Origin: Bacteroidia bacterium
GTDB taxonomy: Bacteria; Bacteroidota; Bacteroidia; B-17B0; Aurantibacillaceae
Length of the DNA stretch: 64,000 bases
Direction: 5' to 3'
Assembly: GCA_021740825.1 (NCBI GenBank)
Contig: JAIOZA010000005.1
Span: 1 to 64,000, forward strand
Both the position numbers and the translations under genes were made by a program. Below the pieces are notes generated by a model. That model was not told the DNA's origin. It saw only the letters and a list, made by a program, of their open reading frames with translations, and made no database searches. Shown here one piece after another: positions 1 through 9,748 of the stretch (position 1 is the stretch's first letter; every line of letters starts with the position of its first letter).

Positions 1-657
1 AATTTGGTAAAAAAAGTAGTATCTGATTTAATTGAATTTGGAGCAGTTCAGCGTGCATTTATTGGATTAAGCATACAAGACATTGATTCGCGTTTTGCCG
101 AAGAAAAAAATATTAAACAATTAAAAGGGGCATATATTAATGGATTAACAGAAAACGGAGCAGGGGAAGAAGCAGGAATTAAAATTGGCGATATAGTAAC
201 TAAAGTTGAAAACGTCACTGTAAAGAGCACTTCAGAATTATTGGAGCAAATTGGAAAATTTAGACCAAGTGATAAAATTAATGTAACTGTTATTAGAAAT
301 GACGAAGAACTTATTTTGCCTGTTGTTTTAAAGAACAAAGCAAACACATTGGGAATGATAAAAAAAGCGGAGGTGTTTAGAACTACTTCCAATTCATTAG
401 GAGCTGTATTTGAAGAATTAAATGCGGAAGATTTATCTAAATATAATATTAAAGGAGGAGTAAAAATTGCTCAACTTCAGCCTGGGAAATTAGCCAATGC
501 TGGCATAAAGGAAGGTTTTATTGTTTTATCAGTTGATAAAAAGAAAGTTGCAAATATTAAAGATATTCAAACACTGCTCGAAAATAAAACTGGTGGTGTT
601 TTAATTGAGGGAATGTATCCAAACGGAATGAAAGCTTACTATGGTTTCGGTTTATAA
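1..657 (+). CDS. HtrA/Deg-family serine protease, C-terminal part (two PDZ domains), cut by window edge
   Basis: The reading frame is open from base 1, so the gene begins upstream and its catalytic His-Asp-Ser domain lies outside the window. The first visible residues (NLVKKVVSDLIEFGAVQRAF) match the linker after the trypsin-like domain of DegP/DegQ proteins. PDZ1 follows at about residues 20-110, with the GAYINGLTENGAGEEAG ligand-binding loop. PDZ2 covers about 140-218. HtrA proteins degrade or refold damaged envelope proteins in the periplasm. The TTG at base 4 is an internal codon, not the start. The next gene, rpoD, has its own promoter. Family assignment is strong; the exact Deg subtype cannot be decided without the protease domain. 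Confidence 0.88.
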   Translation, partial: NLVKKVVSDLIEFGAVQRAFIGLSIQDIDSRFAEEKNIKQLKGAYINGLTENGAGEEAGIKIGDIVTKVENVTVKSTSELLEQIGKFRPSDKINVTVIRNDEELILPVVLKNKANTLGMIKKAEVFRTTSNSLGAVFEELNAEDLSKYNIKGGVKIAQLQPGKLANAGIKEGFIVLSVDKKKVANIKDIQTLLENKTGGVLIEGMYPNGMKAYYGFGL

Positions 658-789
658 AATATATTTATCGACAGCAATTAGTTTAATATAAAAGTATTTT
701 TTGTTAAATAAGTAATTGCTTAAATCGCTAGATTTTAACGTATTAAAAAAATAAAAAACTTAATCAATTAATAATCAAGGTAATACATA

Positions 790-821
790 ATTGGAAAAAC
801 GCTCTTTTTTTCATATATTTG
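790..821 (+). promoter_or_regulatory. Predicted Bacteroidota-type promoter of rpoD
   Basis: ATTG at 790-793 (-33 element), a 20-bp spacer and TATATTTG at 814-821 (-7 element) match the Bacteroidota consensus TTTG/TAnnTTTG. The -7 box ends 28 bases before the rpoD start codon. The match is by eye only. Confidence 0.6.
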
Positions 822-849
822 TTGGCTTATAAAACCTATCAAAAAAAAC

Positions 850-1713
850 ATGAGACAGCTAAAAATAACCAAATCAATTACCAATCGCGAAAGTGCATCT
901 CTAGATAAATATCTTCAAGAGATTGGTAGAGAAGAATTAATTACAGCAGAAGAAGAAGTTGTTTTAGCAAAAAAAATTAGAGATGGGGACCAGGAAGCAT
1001 TAGAAAAATTGACTCGTGCAAATTTACGTTTCGTTGTATCGGTTGCAAAACAATATCAAAATCAAGGTTTAAGTTTGCCAGATTTAATTAACGAAGGAAA
1101 TTTAGGTTTAATTAAAGCTGCTCGTCGTTTTGATGAAACTCGTGGTTTTAAATTTATTTCTTATGCCGTTTGGTGGATTCGTCAATCTATTTTACAAGCT
1201 TTAGCTGAACAATCTCGTATTGTGCGTTTACCTTTAAATCAAGTAGGTTCATTAAATAAAATTAACAAAGCTTATTCTAAGTTAGAACAAGAATTTGAGC
1301 GCGAACCAACAGCTGACGAAATTGCAACTTTATTGGATTTACCAATTGATAAAGTTTCTGATACAATGAAAGTTTCTGGTCGTCATGTAAGTATGGACGC
1401 GCCATTTGCTAACGGTGAAGAAAGTTCTTTATTAGATGTATTGGTAAATCATGATTCATTAAAAGCTGATGCAGGTTTAATTATGGAATCTTTATCAAAA
1501 GAAATTGATAGAGCCTTGTCAACTTTAACAGAAAGAGAAAGAGATGTCGTAAAATTATTTTTTGGAATTGGTTTAAACCACGGTTTAACTTTAGAAGAAA
1601 TTGGTGATAAATTTGATTTAACTCGCGAACGTGTTCGTCAGATTAAAGAAAAAGCAATTCGTCGTTTACGTCATAGCTCACGCAGTAAATTACTTCAGCA
1701 ATATTTAGGATAA
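850..1713 (+). CDS. rpoD: Primary RNA polymerase sigma factor RpoD/SigA (short Bacteroidota form)
   Basis: This is the housekeeping sigma-70 factor that directs RNA polymerase to TTG/TAnnTTTG promoters. At 287 residues it lacks the long region 1.1 and the non-conserved insert of proteobacterial RpoD, as is usual in Bacteroidota. Region 1.2 ([12 protein letters not shown]) starts near residue 16. Region 2 contains [16 protein letters not shown] and the -10-binding stretch [19 protein letters not shown] at about 93-115. Region 3 follows, then region 4 with the helix-turn-helix [19 protein letters not shown] near the C-terminus. It is a single-gene transcript: a promoter lies just upstream and a strong terminator directly downstream. 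The identification is secure. Confidence 0.97.
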   Translation: MRQLKITKSITNRESASLDKYLQEIGREELITAEEEVVLAKKIRDGDQEALEKLTRANLRFVVSVAKQYQNQGLSLPDLINEGNLGLIKAARRFDETRGFKFISYAVWWIRQSILQALAEQSRIVRLPLNQVGSLNKINKAYSKLEQEFEREPTADEIATLLDLPIDKVSDTMKVSGRHVSMDAPFANGEESSLLDVLVNHDSLKADAGLIMESLSKEIDRALSTLTERERDVVKLFFGIGLNHGLTLEEIGDKFDLTRERVRQIKEKAIRRLRHSSRSKLLQQYLG

Positions 1714-1740
1714 TCTTAACAAATTCTCATTTAAAATTAA

Positions 1741-1772
1741 AGCAAACATCATTTAGATGTTTGCTTTTTTTT
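1741..1772 (+). terminator. Intrinsic terminator after rpoD
   Basis: A perfect 10-bp stem AGCAAACATC/GATGTTTGCT (1741-1750 with 1756-1765) and a 5-base loop are followed by an unbroken run of seven T. It lies 28 bases after the rpoD stop. Confidence 0.93.
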
Positions 1773-1919
1773 ATGGAGTTAATCTTACCATCCCTTTAGA
1801 AAAAGTTTGAATTATCTGTGTAAATTTTGTATAATTATTGTAGAATGGCAGATTTATCCTCTTTATTAATTAAGTTTAAGATTAATAATTTATATTTATC
1901 ATGAACTAAATTAAACTAC

Positions 1920-4900
1920 ATGAAATTTATTACTTATATGTTATTAGGATTATTGTCCTGCATTCAAATAAATACTAATGCACAAGGGCAACTTTCTAAG
2001 CCATTAAAGGCTAGAAAACAATTCGTTATGCCAGCTAATCTATCTGCAAACGATTATTCAACAAAAACTATTGTATTTAAAGTAAAATCGCAGTACAGAA
2101 ATATTACTAGCACTACTAAAATCAATAATGCATTATTAGATCAAGTTCTATCCTATTTGGGAGTAAACACGTTTAGTAAAAAATTTCCAAAGCATAATCC
2201 TCCTGAAAGGGCCTTTAATGAATTAGGTCAAGCATACGCAGATTTATCACTAATCTATGAATTAAAGTATTCCAATAATATTGGTATGGAGGATGCAGTT
2301 AATCAAGTTTTAGCCACCAATATTATGGAATTTGCGGAGCCACATTATATTTATAAAATGCATAATTTTATACCTAACGATCCTGCAGCAAATTCAACTT
2401 CAAATACTACAGGACAAAATGCATTTTTTTCGCGAATCAGAGCTTATGCAGCATGGGATTTAGCTTTAGGTGGATCTCAAGGAAATTCAAATGTTGTTAT
2501 TGGAATTGTTGATTCAGGAACTGATACCGATCATCCAGATTTAGTAACGCAATTTAAGAACAATACAGCCGATCCTATAAATGGAATTGATGATGATTTA
2601 GATGGTTACATTGACAATTATACTGGTTACGATTTAGCGGGCGCTGATTATAACACAGTTGTTGGAGATAACAATACAAACATCATGGGCGCTAATAATA
2701 ACCATGGTTCCCACGTTTCTGGTTGTGCAAGTGCAGCTACAAATAATAGCATTGGAGTGGCAGGTATAGGATTTAACTGTAAATTACTTCCTGTAAAATG
2801 TTCGGCAGATAATGATACAAGAGCATCAGGATCTGGTTATATCATTACAGGATACGAAGGAATTACTTATGCAGCAGATCATGGTGCAAAAATAATTAAT
2901 TGTTCGTGGGGCGGAACCTCAGGTGGATCATTTGGTCAAACGGTAGTGGATTATGCAACAATCAATAAAAACTGCTTAGTTGTTGCGTCCGCTGGAAATT
3001 CTAATCTTGATGAAAAAAATTATCCTGGTTCATTTAATTATGTGCTTTCTGTAGCTGCGACCAATTCAACATCAGATACAAAAGCAACATTTTCAACTTA
3101 TAATTATGATGTAGATATTAGTACACCTGGAAATAATATTTATACTACACTCTACAATAATTCATATGGTTTAAAGAGTGGAACTTCTATGTCATCTCCT
3201 ATTACTGCAGGTGGTGCAGGATTAGTGCAATCCAAGTTTAATTATACTAACGCTTTGCAAATTGGGCAGCGCTTAAAACAAACGTCTGATTTTCATTATT
3301 CTACTGGCACAAACATTACAGGTCCAGGTAATACAGGTGCGGCATTTCAGAATAAACTTGGAAAAGGTCGAATGAATTTACAGAGAGCACTTACCGATCC
3401 TAACACGCCATCCGTTGTTTTTGCAAATAGAGTAATTGTTGATAACAATGATAATGCAATTGTAATTGGCGATAGTTTATTTATAACCGGTGATTTTATA
3501 AATTATTTATCTCCAACTTCAAATTTAACTGCAAGTATTACAGCCGTTGTTGGTACTGCATATGTATCAACTATCGATAATAATACTAGTTTAGGCTTTA
3601 TCAATACACTTGCTACTGCCAATAATAATGCAGATCCTTTTAAATTTAAAATTAATACAGGTACGCCTGATAATGCTTTAATTACCTTCCAGGTTACTCT
3701 AAAAGATGGAACTTACACTGATAAGTACTTTTTTGATGTAATTGTCAATGTAGATTATGTTAACATAGCCATTAATGATGTAGCGACAACCATTACTAGT
3801 AAAGGCAAAATTGGATATAATGCAGATGGTCAATTGCAAGGTTTAGGATTTTCATATATGGGAACTGATTTGTTGTATGAAGCGGGGTTGATGATTGGCT
3901 CATCTAGCAGTAAGGTTTCAGATTGCTTTAGAGGAGCAACGGCTGGGGCTTCTGATGCGGATTTTCAAACATCTATAAAAGCATATAAAGTGCTTCCAAG
4001 TACATTTTCGGAATTTGATGTTCGCGGTCGTTTTAATGATGTTCCAGCGGTGCCAACACAAAGTTTATTGGTAACTCATAATGCATATGCGTGGTCAACA
4101 GCAGGAAACAGAAAATATGTTATAGTAGAATATAGTATAAAAAATACAGGTTCAACTGCCTTAACTAATTTATATGCTGGTATTGCTGCCGATTGGGATA
4201 TTGATGCAACCACATCAGCCCAGAATAAATCGGACTATGTTGCTTCTAAAAAAATGGGATACGTCTATTCAACAGTTGCTGGTGGCAAATTTGCAGGAAT
4301 TAAATTGCTTACGAATACAGCACCAGCAGTTTGTTATAATATCGATAATACTGCTGGTGGCGGCGGAGGTGTTGATATTAACGATGCAGCAAATTACTAC
4401 GGAACTGCTGATAAGTATACAACTTTATCTACTAATAGATATCAGGCCGGTTTAACAGGAACAACTGGTGGAGATGTGATTGAAGTCATGAGTTCGGGTC
4501 CTTTCAATATTATTGCAGGAGATAGCGTTAAAGTGGCTTTTGCACTAATTGCAGGAGATAATTTAATAGATATTACAAAAAGTGCAGATAGTGCTCAAGC
4601 TCATTATGCATTACCAGTGCCGACTGCAAATTTTGCCACTGCTGCAACAAAATGTGTTGGAAGTGCTATTTCTATTTCTGATGCTTCAACAAATTCTCCA
4701 ACAAGTTATAATTGGTCTTTCCCAGGCGGATCTCCAGCTACTGCAACTACTCAAAGTGCTTCAGTAACTTATACAGCTGCTGGCACCTACACAATAACAC
4801 ATACCTCAACAAATGCTTCAGGAACAAGTGTACCTGTTACGCAAACAATTTCTGTTAGTGCAAATCCAAATATAACTGCAAACAGCGTTTCGGTATGCCC

Positions 4901-6194
4901 GGGAGTAGCAGCGGTTATTAGCGCCAGTGGTGCTACCAGCTATCAATGGAACACAGGGGCAACTAGTTCATCTATTTCAGTTACGCCAACTATTGCAACA
5001 AATTATACGGTTACTGGAACTAATGCTGCAGGTTGTGCTAATACTAAAACGCTATCAGTATCTTTAAATCCACTACCTAATTTAATAGCCACATCTTCAA
5101 CTATTTGCGCAGGTTTGTCGGGAGTTTTATCTGCAAGTGGCGCAAATACGTATACTTGGAGTAATGGAGCTACCACTTCAACGGTTTCAGTAAACCCTGC
5201 TATTTCAACTAATTATACTGTAACTGGAGCTAGTAATTTAGGATGTGCAACCTCTAAAACATTAGCAATCATTGTTAATGCATTGCCTAATGTGTCATCA
5301 ACATCAGCAACTATTTGCGCTGGTGCTAGTGGAACGCTATCTGCAAGTGGAGCTTCCACGTATGTGTGGAGCACGGGAGCAACAGGAGTAGACTTAATTA
5401 TTAATCCTACAACGTCATCAAATTATACAGTTACAGGAACATCTGTAGATGGCTGTGTAAACAGTTCAACTGCTTCTATTTCTGTTGGAAATGCTCCATC
5501 AATATCAGTTAACTCTTCAACTATTTGTTCTGGTTCTTCGGCAACTTTATCAGCACTTGGAGTTACAACTTATACATGGAATACAAATTCTAATACTTCA
5601 AATATTGTGGTTAATCCTTCAAGCACTACCATTTATACGGTAACCGGAAATCTTGCGGGTTGTGCAATTGCAGCGGTTCAAACGGCAACAGTTAATGTAA
5701 ATTCTTTACCTGTTGTTTCCTTATCCTCCGTTTCAGTACCAATATGTGTTAACAGTGCTACTGTGGCATTATCTGGAAATCCTGCAGGAGGTGTGTTTTC
5801 TGGTACAGGAGTTTCAGGATCAATTTTTGACCCCGCTGTTTCTGGTGCTGGTGCATTTGTAGTGAGTTATGATTATACCGATTTGAATTCATGTACTGCA
5901 ACAGCTTCAAATACCATAAGCGTTAGTTTATGTACAAGCATTGAAGAACTAAACCCTACTTATGTTTTAATTTATCCGAATCCGGTTACAAATGAAATTA
6001 ATATTACCATTAATGCTGCTTTCAGTAACCAAACACAAATAGAATTATATGATGCAATTGGTAAATTGATAGTGACCGAAAATACAGTAAGTAATAATGC
6101 AGTTATAGATATGCATTTGCTATCTTCTGGTTTATATACCGTTAGATTAATTTCGAACGGTAATGCGGTATCTCAGCGAATTATAAAAAATTAA
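1920..6194 (+). CDS. Secreted subtilisin-like (S8) serine protease with PKD domain, Ig-like repeats and T9SS sorting domain
   Basis: A 1424-residue extracellular protease. A signal peptide (MKFITYMLLGLLSCIQINTNAQ) is followed by a propeptide-like region to about 150 and a subtilase domain at about 165-490. Its catalytic triad is visible: Asp198 in GIVDSGTDTDHPDL, His262 in NNHGSHVSG and Ser423 in SGTSMSSP. A beta-rich middle region without a clear family runs to about 900. A PKD domain follows at about 905-980, then four Ig-like repeats of about 70 residues (pattern ICxG...LSASG...Y.W..G....NYTVTG...GC) and one diverged unit. The end (YPNPVTNEINI ... LSSGLYTVRLI) is a type A T9SS sorting domain, so the protein should cross the outer membrane by T9SS and be attached to the surface or released. 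Its substrate is unknown. It stands alone between two terminators. Confidence 0.93.
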   Translation: MKFITYMLLGLLSCIQINTNAQGQLSKPLKARKQFVMPANLSANDYSTKTIVFKVKSQYRNITSTTKINNALLDQVLSYLGVNTFSKKFPKHNPPERAFNELGQAYADLSLIYELKYSNNIGMEDAVNQVLATNIMEFAEPHYIYKMHNFIPNDPAANSTSNTTGQNAFFSRIRAYAAWDLALGGSQGNSNVVIGIVDSGTDTDHPDLVTQFKNNTADPINGIDDDLDGYIDNYTGYDLAGADYNTVVGDNNTNIMGANNNHGSHVSGCASAATNNSIGVAGIGFNCKLLPVKCSADNDTRASGSGYIITGYEGITYAADHGAKIINCSWGGTSGGSFGQTVVDYATINKNCLVVASAGNSNLDEKNYPGSFNYVLSVAATNSTSDTKATFSTYNYDVDISTPGNNIYTTLYNNSYGLKSGTSMSSPITAGGAGLVQSKFNYTNALQIGQRLKQTSDFHYSTGTNITGPGNTGAAFQNKLGKGRMNLQRALTDPNTPSVVFANRVIVDNNDNAIVIGDSLFITGDFINYLSPTSNLTASITAVVGTAYVSTIDNNTSLGFINTLATANNNADPFKFKINTGTPDNALITFQVTLKDGTYTDKYFFDVIVNVDYVNIAINDVATTITSKGKIGYNADGQLQGLGFSYMGTDLLYEAGLMIGSSSSKVSDCFRGATAGASDADFQTSIKAYKVLPSTFSEFDVRGRFNDVPAVPTQSLLVTHNAYAWSTAGNRKYVIVEYSIKNTGSTALTNLYAGIAADWDIDATTSAQNKSDYVASKKMGYVYSTVAGGKFAGIKLLTNTAPAVCYNIDNTAGGGGGVDINDAANYYGTADKYTTLSTNRYQAGLTGTTGGDVIEVMSSGPFNIIAGDSVKVAFALIAGDNLIDITKSADSAQAHYALPVPTANFATAATKCVGSAISISDASTNSPTSYNWSFPGGSPATATTQSASVTYTAAGTYTITHTSTNASGTSVPVTQTISVSANPNITANSVSVCPGVAAVISASGATSYQWNTGATSSSISVTPTIATNYTVTGTNAAGCANTKTLSVSLNPLPNLIATSSTICAGLSGVLSASGANTYTWSNGATTSTVSVNPAISTNYTVTGASNLGCATSKTLAIIVNALPNVSSTSATICAGASGTLSASGASTYVWSTGATGVDLIINPTTSSNYTVTGTSVDGCVNSSTASISVGNAPSISVNSSTICSGSSATLSALGVTTYTWNTNSNTSNIVVNPSSTTIYTVTGNLAGCAIAAVQTATVNVNSLPVVSLSSVSVPICVNSATVALSGNPAGGVFSGTGVSGSIFDPAVSGAGAFVVSYDYTDLNSCTATASNTISVSLCTSIEELNPTYVLIYPNPVTNEINITINAAFSNQTQIELYDAIGKLIVTENTVSNNAVIDMHLLSSGLYTVRLISNGNAVSQRIIKN

Positions 6195-6214
6195 TTCAGA
6201 TAGAAAGTTCTTAA

Positions 6215-6257
6215 TAAAAAAATCCCGATTAATTTAAATTAATCGGGATTTTTTTTA
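6215..6257. terminator. Bidirectional intrinsic terminator (30-bp perfect palindrome)
   Basis: AATCCCGATTAATTT (6221-6235) is followed at once by its exact reverse complement (6236-6250), flanked by an A run before and a T run after. It can end both the plus-strand protease gene and the minus-strand gene at 6289-6495. Confidence 0.92.
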
Positions 6258-6288
6258 AGAAAATGAGTTTTTAAACTCAATTGACTAA

Positions 6289-6495
6289 CTACTGCATGTC
6301 GATTACAATTGGAGGATTATTATCACTAAAAGTAACCAATGTGTACTGTACATTTGTTCCCACAGGAAAATCCCTATCTACACCTAAGCGGTAAAAATAA
6401 TAACATCTACTAGTTAACTCATCTTTAATAAGGACGAAATCGTCATTAGAAAAACTCTTTTTTAAAATTGCACCTGAAAATGTTTGTCGATTCAT
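6289..6495 (-). CDS. Small hypothetical protein (68 aa)
   Basis: I do not recognise this family. The 68 residues carry no signal peptide, membrane segment or cysteine pair. The composition is soluble, with a likely small beta-barrel pattern (alternating hydrophobics in FVLIKDELTSRCYYFYRLG and VQYTLVTF). It begins at ATG and is divergent from the SpoIIE phosphatase gene, 41 bases away. It ends 32 bases from the bidirectional terminator, which supports it being a real transcribed gene and not a chance frame. A small OB-fold or cold-shock-like fold is conceivable, but no RNP motif is visible. Confidence 0.6.
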   Translation of the reverse strand: MNRQTFSGAILKKSFSNDDFVLIKDELTSRCYYFYRLGVDRDFPVGTNVQYTLVTFSDNNPPIVIDMQ

Positions 6496-6536
6496 AATAT
6501 TTAAATTTTTATATTTACCATAAAATTAAAAAAAAA

Positions 6537-8510
6537 ATGAAAAAAAACATTTTTATTCTTTATTTATTTCTTTCTTTTAATTTTTATGGAAATAGTGGTC
6601 TTTCTAAAGACTCATTATTGCTTTCTCTTGAAAATGCTAAAAATGACAGCAATAAAGTAAATCTATTGCACAATTTGTTTACATTAACTCAGAATAATAG
6701 TTCGCAAGAGGCGCTCAAATATGCGCAAGAAGCATTAGCGTTAAGCCAAAAGTTAAATTTCAAACTCCTAAAAAGTTACGATAACCTGGCCTGGATTTAT
6801 AAGAATTTATCGGAGTTTGAGAATAGTTTAGAAATGTATTGTAAAGTTGAAACTTTAGCATTAAAATATCAATCTCCCAGTAAAGAAATTTATTTAGGGA
6901 AAGTAAACAGAGGACTTGCCAGTGTTTATGCATCTCTCAAGAATTATGAATTAGCGATCAGTAAAATTCAAAAATCAATAAAATATTACACCATTTTAAA
7001 TGATAAATCTGGTATAGCTATTAGCTATCTAAATATGGGTAATTATTATTATTATAAAACTGATTATAATGCGGCAATTACTAATTATAAAATATCAGAA
7101 GATTATTTCAGTCAAATAAATGATACATTGAGGTTGCCTAATTGTTATAATAGTATTGGCAGTGTTTTATTTCAGGTTAAAAATTATCAATCGGCTTTAG
7201 AGTATTTTACTAAATTTTATAACCTCACTATAAAAAATAATGCTAATGATTTTAATAGTATTGCTGTTGCAAAACAAAATATAGGCCAGGTTTACTATGA
7301 ATTAGGCGATACTAAAAAAGCCATTGATTTTAGCTTAGAAGCTGCTGCATTGTTCAAAAAACTAAATGATTTTTCAAATTTATATACTACTTACGAAAAC
7401 ATCGCCAAGTATTACTCTAAATTAGGCGATTTTGAAGTGTCAAATAAGTACTATACCATGTACGCTCATATAAAAGATTCGGTATTTAATGAAGATATGC
7501 AAAATACCATTCATGAAATGTCTATTAAATACGAGAGCGAAAAAAAGGAAACTGAAAATCAATTATTGACTTTAGAAAATGAAAATAAAAATCAATTAAT
7601 TTACTTTGCTCTTGGAGGCTGCGTTCTATTAATCGTTTTACTCTTTTTTATTTTCAGAGGTTATCGCTTAAAGCAAAAAGCTAATATTAGTCTTGAAGAA
7701 AAAAATAAGATTATTAATACGCAAAAGAAAATTGTTGACGAACAACATAAAGATATAAAAGATAGTATTACCTATTCGCAACGAATACAAAATGCCATAT
7801 TACCGCCTAAAAATTTCTGGGAAAATTTATTACCTAATTCATTTATACTCTACTTACCAAAAGATATTTTGAGTGGTGATTTTTATTGGATTGCTGAAAC
7901 AACTGACTATACTTATGTTGCAGCGGCAGATTGCACAGGGCATGGCGTTCCGGGAGCGTTAATTTCTGTAGTAAATTACAATTTATTAAATAAAGCCGTT
8001 TTAGAGAAAAATTTGGTAACACCTTCAGAAATTTTAGATGCTGTTAATATTTGGTTAACTGAAAGCTTACATCAATCTTACGGAGAAAGCGATGTAAAAG
8101 ATGGAATGGATGTTACCCTAATTGCAATCAGCAAACATTCAAATGAAATGCAGTTTGCAGGCGCCAACAACCCTATTTATATTGTTTCTGATGGAGAACT
8201 TAAGCGCATAAAAGGAGATAAATTTCCGGTTGGCGCATTTTTAGAAGATCAGATTCAAAAATTTACAACGCACAAAATTCAAATTAAAAGCGGTGATTGT
8301 ATTTATCTTTTTTCGGATGGTTTTGCTGATCAGTTTGGTGGTAAAGCAGGTAAAAAATATAAATATGCTCAGTTTCAAGAAAAACTAGTAAAGATTTCTA
8401 AAATGGCTATCAAGGAGCAAAAAGAAGTTATTGGAAACGAATTTAATGACTGGAAAGGTTCGCACGAACAAGTGGATGATGTTTTGCTAGTTGGTATTAA
8501 AATTAGTTAA
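6537..8510 (+). CDS. TPR-transmembrane-SpoIIE (PP2C-like) phosphatase
   Basis: A 657-residue signalling protein. An N-terminal signal sequence or anchor is followed by a periplasmic array of TPR repeats (about 30-330, for example AISYLNMGNYYYYKTDYNAAI). One membrane helix (about 354-375) and a cytoplasmic coiled coil (about 376-420) come next. The SpoIIE-type PP2C domain starts at ITYSQRIQNAILPP. Metal-binding acidic motifs are present: SGDFYW, AADCTGHGVPGAL, DGMDVTL and SDGFADQFGG. Such proteins usually dephosphorylate an anti-sigma-factor antagonist or a similar partner in response to a signal sensed by the TPR region. No partner-switching kinase or STAS protein is next to it. Its stop codon interlocks with that of the convergent glycosyltransferase gene (shared TTAA at 8507-8510). 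Confidence 0.9.
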   Translation: MKKNIFILYLFLSFNFYGNSGLSKDSLLLSLENAKNDSNKVNLLHNLFTLTQNNSSQEALKYAQEALALSQKLNFKLLKSYDNLAWIYKNLSEFENSLEMYCKVETLALKYQSPSKEIYLGKVNRGLASVYASLKNYELAISKIQKSIKYYTILNDKSGIAISYLNMGNYYYYKTDYNAAITNYKISEDYFSQINDTLRLPNCYNSIGSVLFQVKNYQSALEYFTKFYNLTIKNNANDFNSIAVAKQNIGQVYYELGDTKKAIDFSLEAAALFKKLNDFSNLYTTYENIAKYYSKLGDFEVSNKYYTMYAHIKDSVFNEDMQNTIHEMSIKYESEKKETENQLLTLENENKNQLIYFALGGCVLLIVLLFFIFRGYRLKQKANISLEEKNKIINTQKKIVDEQHKDIKDSITYSQRIQNAILPPKNFWENLLPNSFILYLPKDILSGDFYWIAETTDYTYVAAADCTGHGVPGALISVVNYNLLNKAVLEKNLVTPSEILDAVNIWLTESLHQSYGESDVKDGMDVTLIAISKHSNEMQFAGANNPIYIVSDGELKRIKGDKFPVGAFLEDQIQKFTTHKIQIKSGDCIYLFSDGFADQFGGKAGKKYKYAQFQEKLVKISKMAIKEQKEVIGNEFNDWKGSHEQVDDVLLVGIKIS

Positions 8511-9682
8511 ACGTTTCGTTTAGGTGGTTCCCAAGCACTTTCGTTGGTGGCAGAAATGAATTTTAAGTACCCAATCAATAGTGCAAAATTCATTAAGATA
8601 AAGTGCCCTAGAGAATTTACAAACGGAATTTTTAAATTTATTTTTTCGAGGTAAATAGTTAAAGCTGGTAAAATCAGCAGCAGACTATAGCTCAAACTTA
8701 CTATTATAAAAATTGAAAAATAGTAGCTAACGGCATAAGATAAAAAGAAAGAAATTACTAAGGCAAAAGGTGTAATCCAACGTAATACTTTGTGCGATAA
8801 AAAAGCAAAGCCCAAACCTTTATGAATAGGAAATAGTAAATGTTTATAAAACTTTAAATTTCTAAAATTGCCTAATGAAATTCTGATTTTACGTTTAAAT
8901 TCAATCATTGGATCATCGTTTACATCTTCGTAACAAAATGCTTCTGGTTCAAACAAAACCTTTCCTTCTTTTTCAATGACATCAAGTGTAATAAAAAAAT
9001 CATCCATCAAAAAGCCATCAGGTACTTTTACAAAACTGCTTTTGATGATTGCGTAGCAACCACCTTCAACCCCTAAGCAAAACTCATATCTTAAACTCTC
9101 ATGATATTTTAATTGATTTTCGAAATTCATATAAAAAATTTCTTGGTCGGAAATGCCTTTATTTTTAGGAGAAAATTTTAAAATATTTCCGCAAACCATT
9201 TTAGCATCTTTAGCAATTAAATTATAAACTAGTGCTTTTAAGGTTATTGGCTCAAAAAACACGTTGGCATCAGTCAGCACTAAATGTTCAGTTTTTGTTA
9301 AATCAACTAATTCATTAATAATTTTTAATTTACCGTGACGAGATTCTTTTTTTATTAATGCAATATTTTTATTTTGAGTAATAAACTCTTCTATAATTTG
9401 ATGCGTTAAGTCTGTTGAATTATCAGAACCTATTAAAATCTGTAATTTGTCTTTTGGATAATCTGAATTTAAAATCGATTCTAATTTTCTTTTAATAACT
9501 TTTTCTTCGTTAAATACAGAAAAAACAATTGTTACTGCGGGCCATTCGCTAATTGATTGGTAATCGTTTTTTACGCGTGCAACATTCATAGTTGATACTT
9601 TCATATACCACGGAAAAATAACGTAGCTGAATATGGGAATCAACAAACAGAGTAAAAATAGTATTAGAAAAAAATATGACAT
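8507..9682 (-). CDS. Membrane-bound family 2 glycosyltransferase
   Basis: A 391-residue GT-A glycosyltransferase. One N-terminal membrane helix (about 2-24) precedes the GT2 domain at about 50-280. Visible motifs are VTIVFSVFNEEKVI, GSDNSTD, the TDANVFF metal-binding motif and MDDFFITLDV, the acceptor/base region. Three or so C-terminal membrane helices follow at about 295-380. The topology resembles the processive or single-step GT2 enzymes that build polysaccharides or glycolipids at the inner membrane. The QxxRW motif of cellulose synthases is not evident (KRKIRISLGN lies at that place), so a non-processive role is possible. It follows mqnE on the same strand, 66 bases away, with a small hairpin between. 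Confidence 0.87.
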   Translation of the reverse strand: MSYFFLILFLLCLLIPIFSYVIFPWYMKVSTMNVARVKNDYQSISEWPAVTIVFSVFNEEKVIKRKLESILNSDYPKDKLQILIGSDNSTDLTHQIIEEFITQNKNIALIKKESRHGKLKIINELVDLTKTEHLVLTDANVFFEPITLKALVYNLIAKDAKMVCGNILKFSPKNKGISDQEIFYMNFENQLKYHESLRYEFCLGVEGGCYAIIKSSFVKVPDGFLMDDFFITLDVIEKEGKVLFEPEAFCYEDVNDDPMIEFKRKIRISLGNFRNLKFYKHLLFPIHKGLGFAFLSHKVLRWITPFALVISFFLSYAVSYYFSIFIIVSLSYSLLLILPALTIYLEKINLKIPFVNSLGHFILMNFALLIGYLKFISATNESAWEPPKRNV

Positions 9683-9710
9683 AATTTACTTTAAATTTAC
9701 GCACTCCTTC

Positions 9711-9738
9711 ATCCCCTCATTTTAAAGGGGAAATAGAA
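9711..9738. repeat. Small GC-clamped hairpin between mqnE and the glycosyltransferase gene
   Basis: CCCCT (9715-9719) pairs with AGGGG across an 8-base AT-rich loop in an otherwise AT-rich gap. It could be a weak terminator or mRNA-processing hairpin, or the remnant of a dispersed intergenic repeat. There is no good T run on the minus strand. Confidence 0.4.
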
Positions 9739-9748
9739 CAAAGTAAAA

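Noticed and set aside
4174-4455. Plus-strand frame of 93 codons inside the subtilase gene
   Set aside because: An out-of-frame reading of an intact gene with continuous domains.
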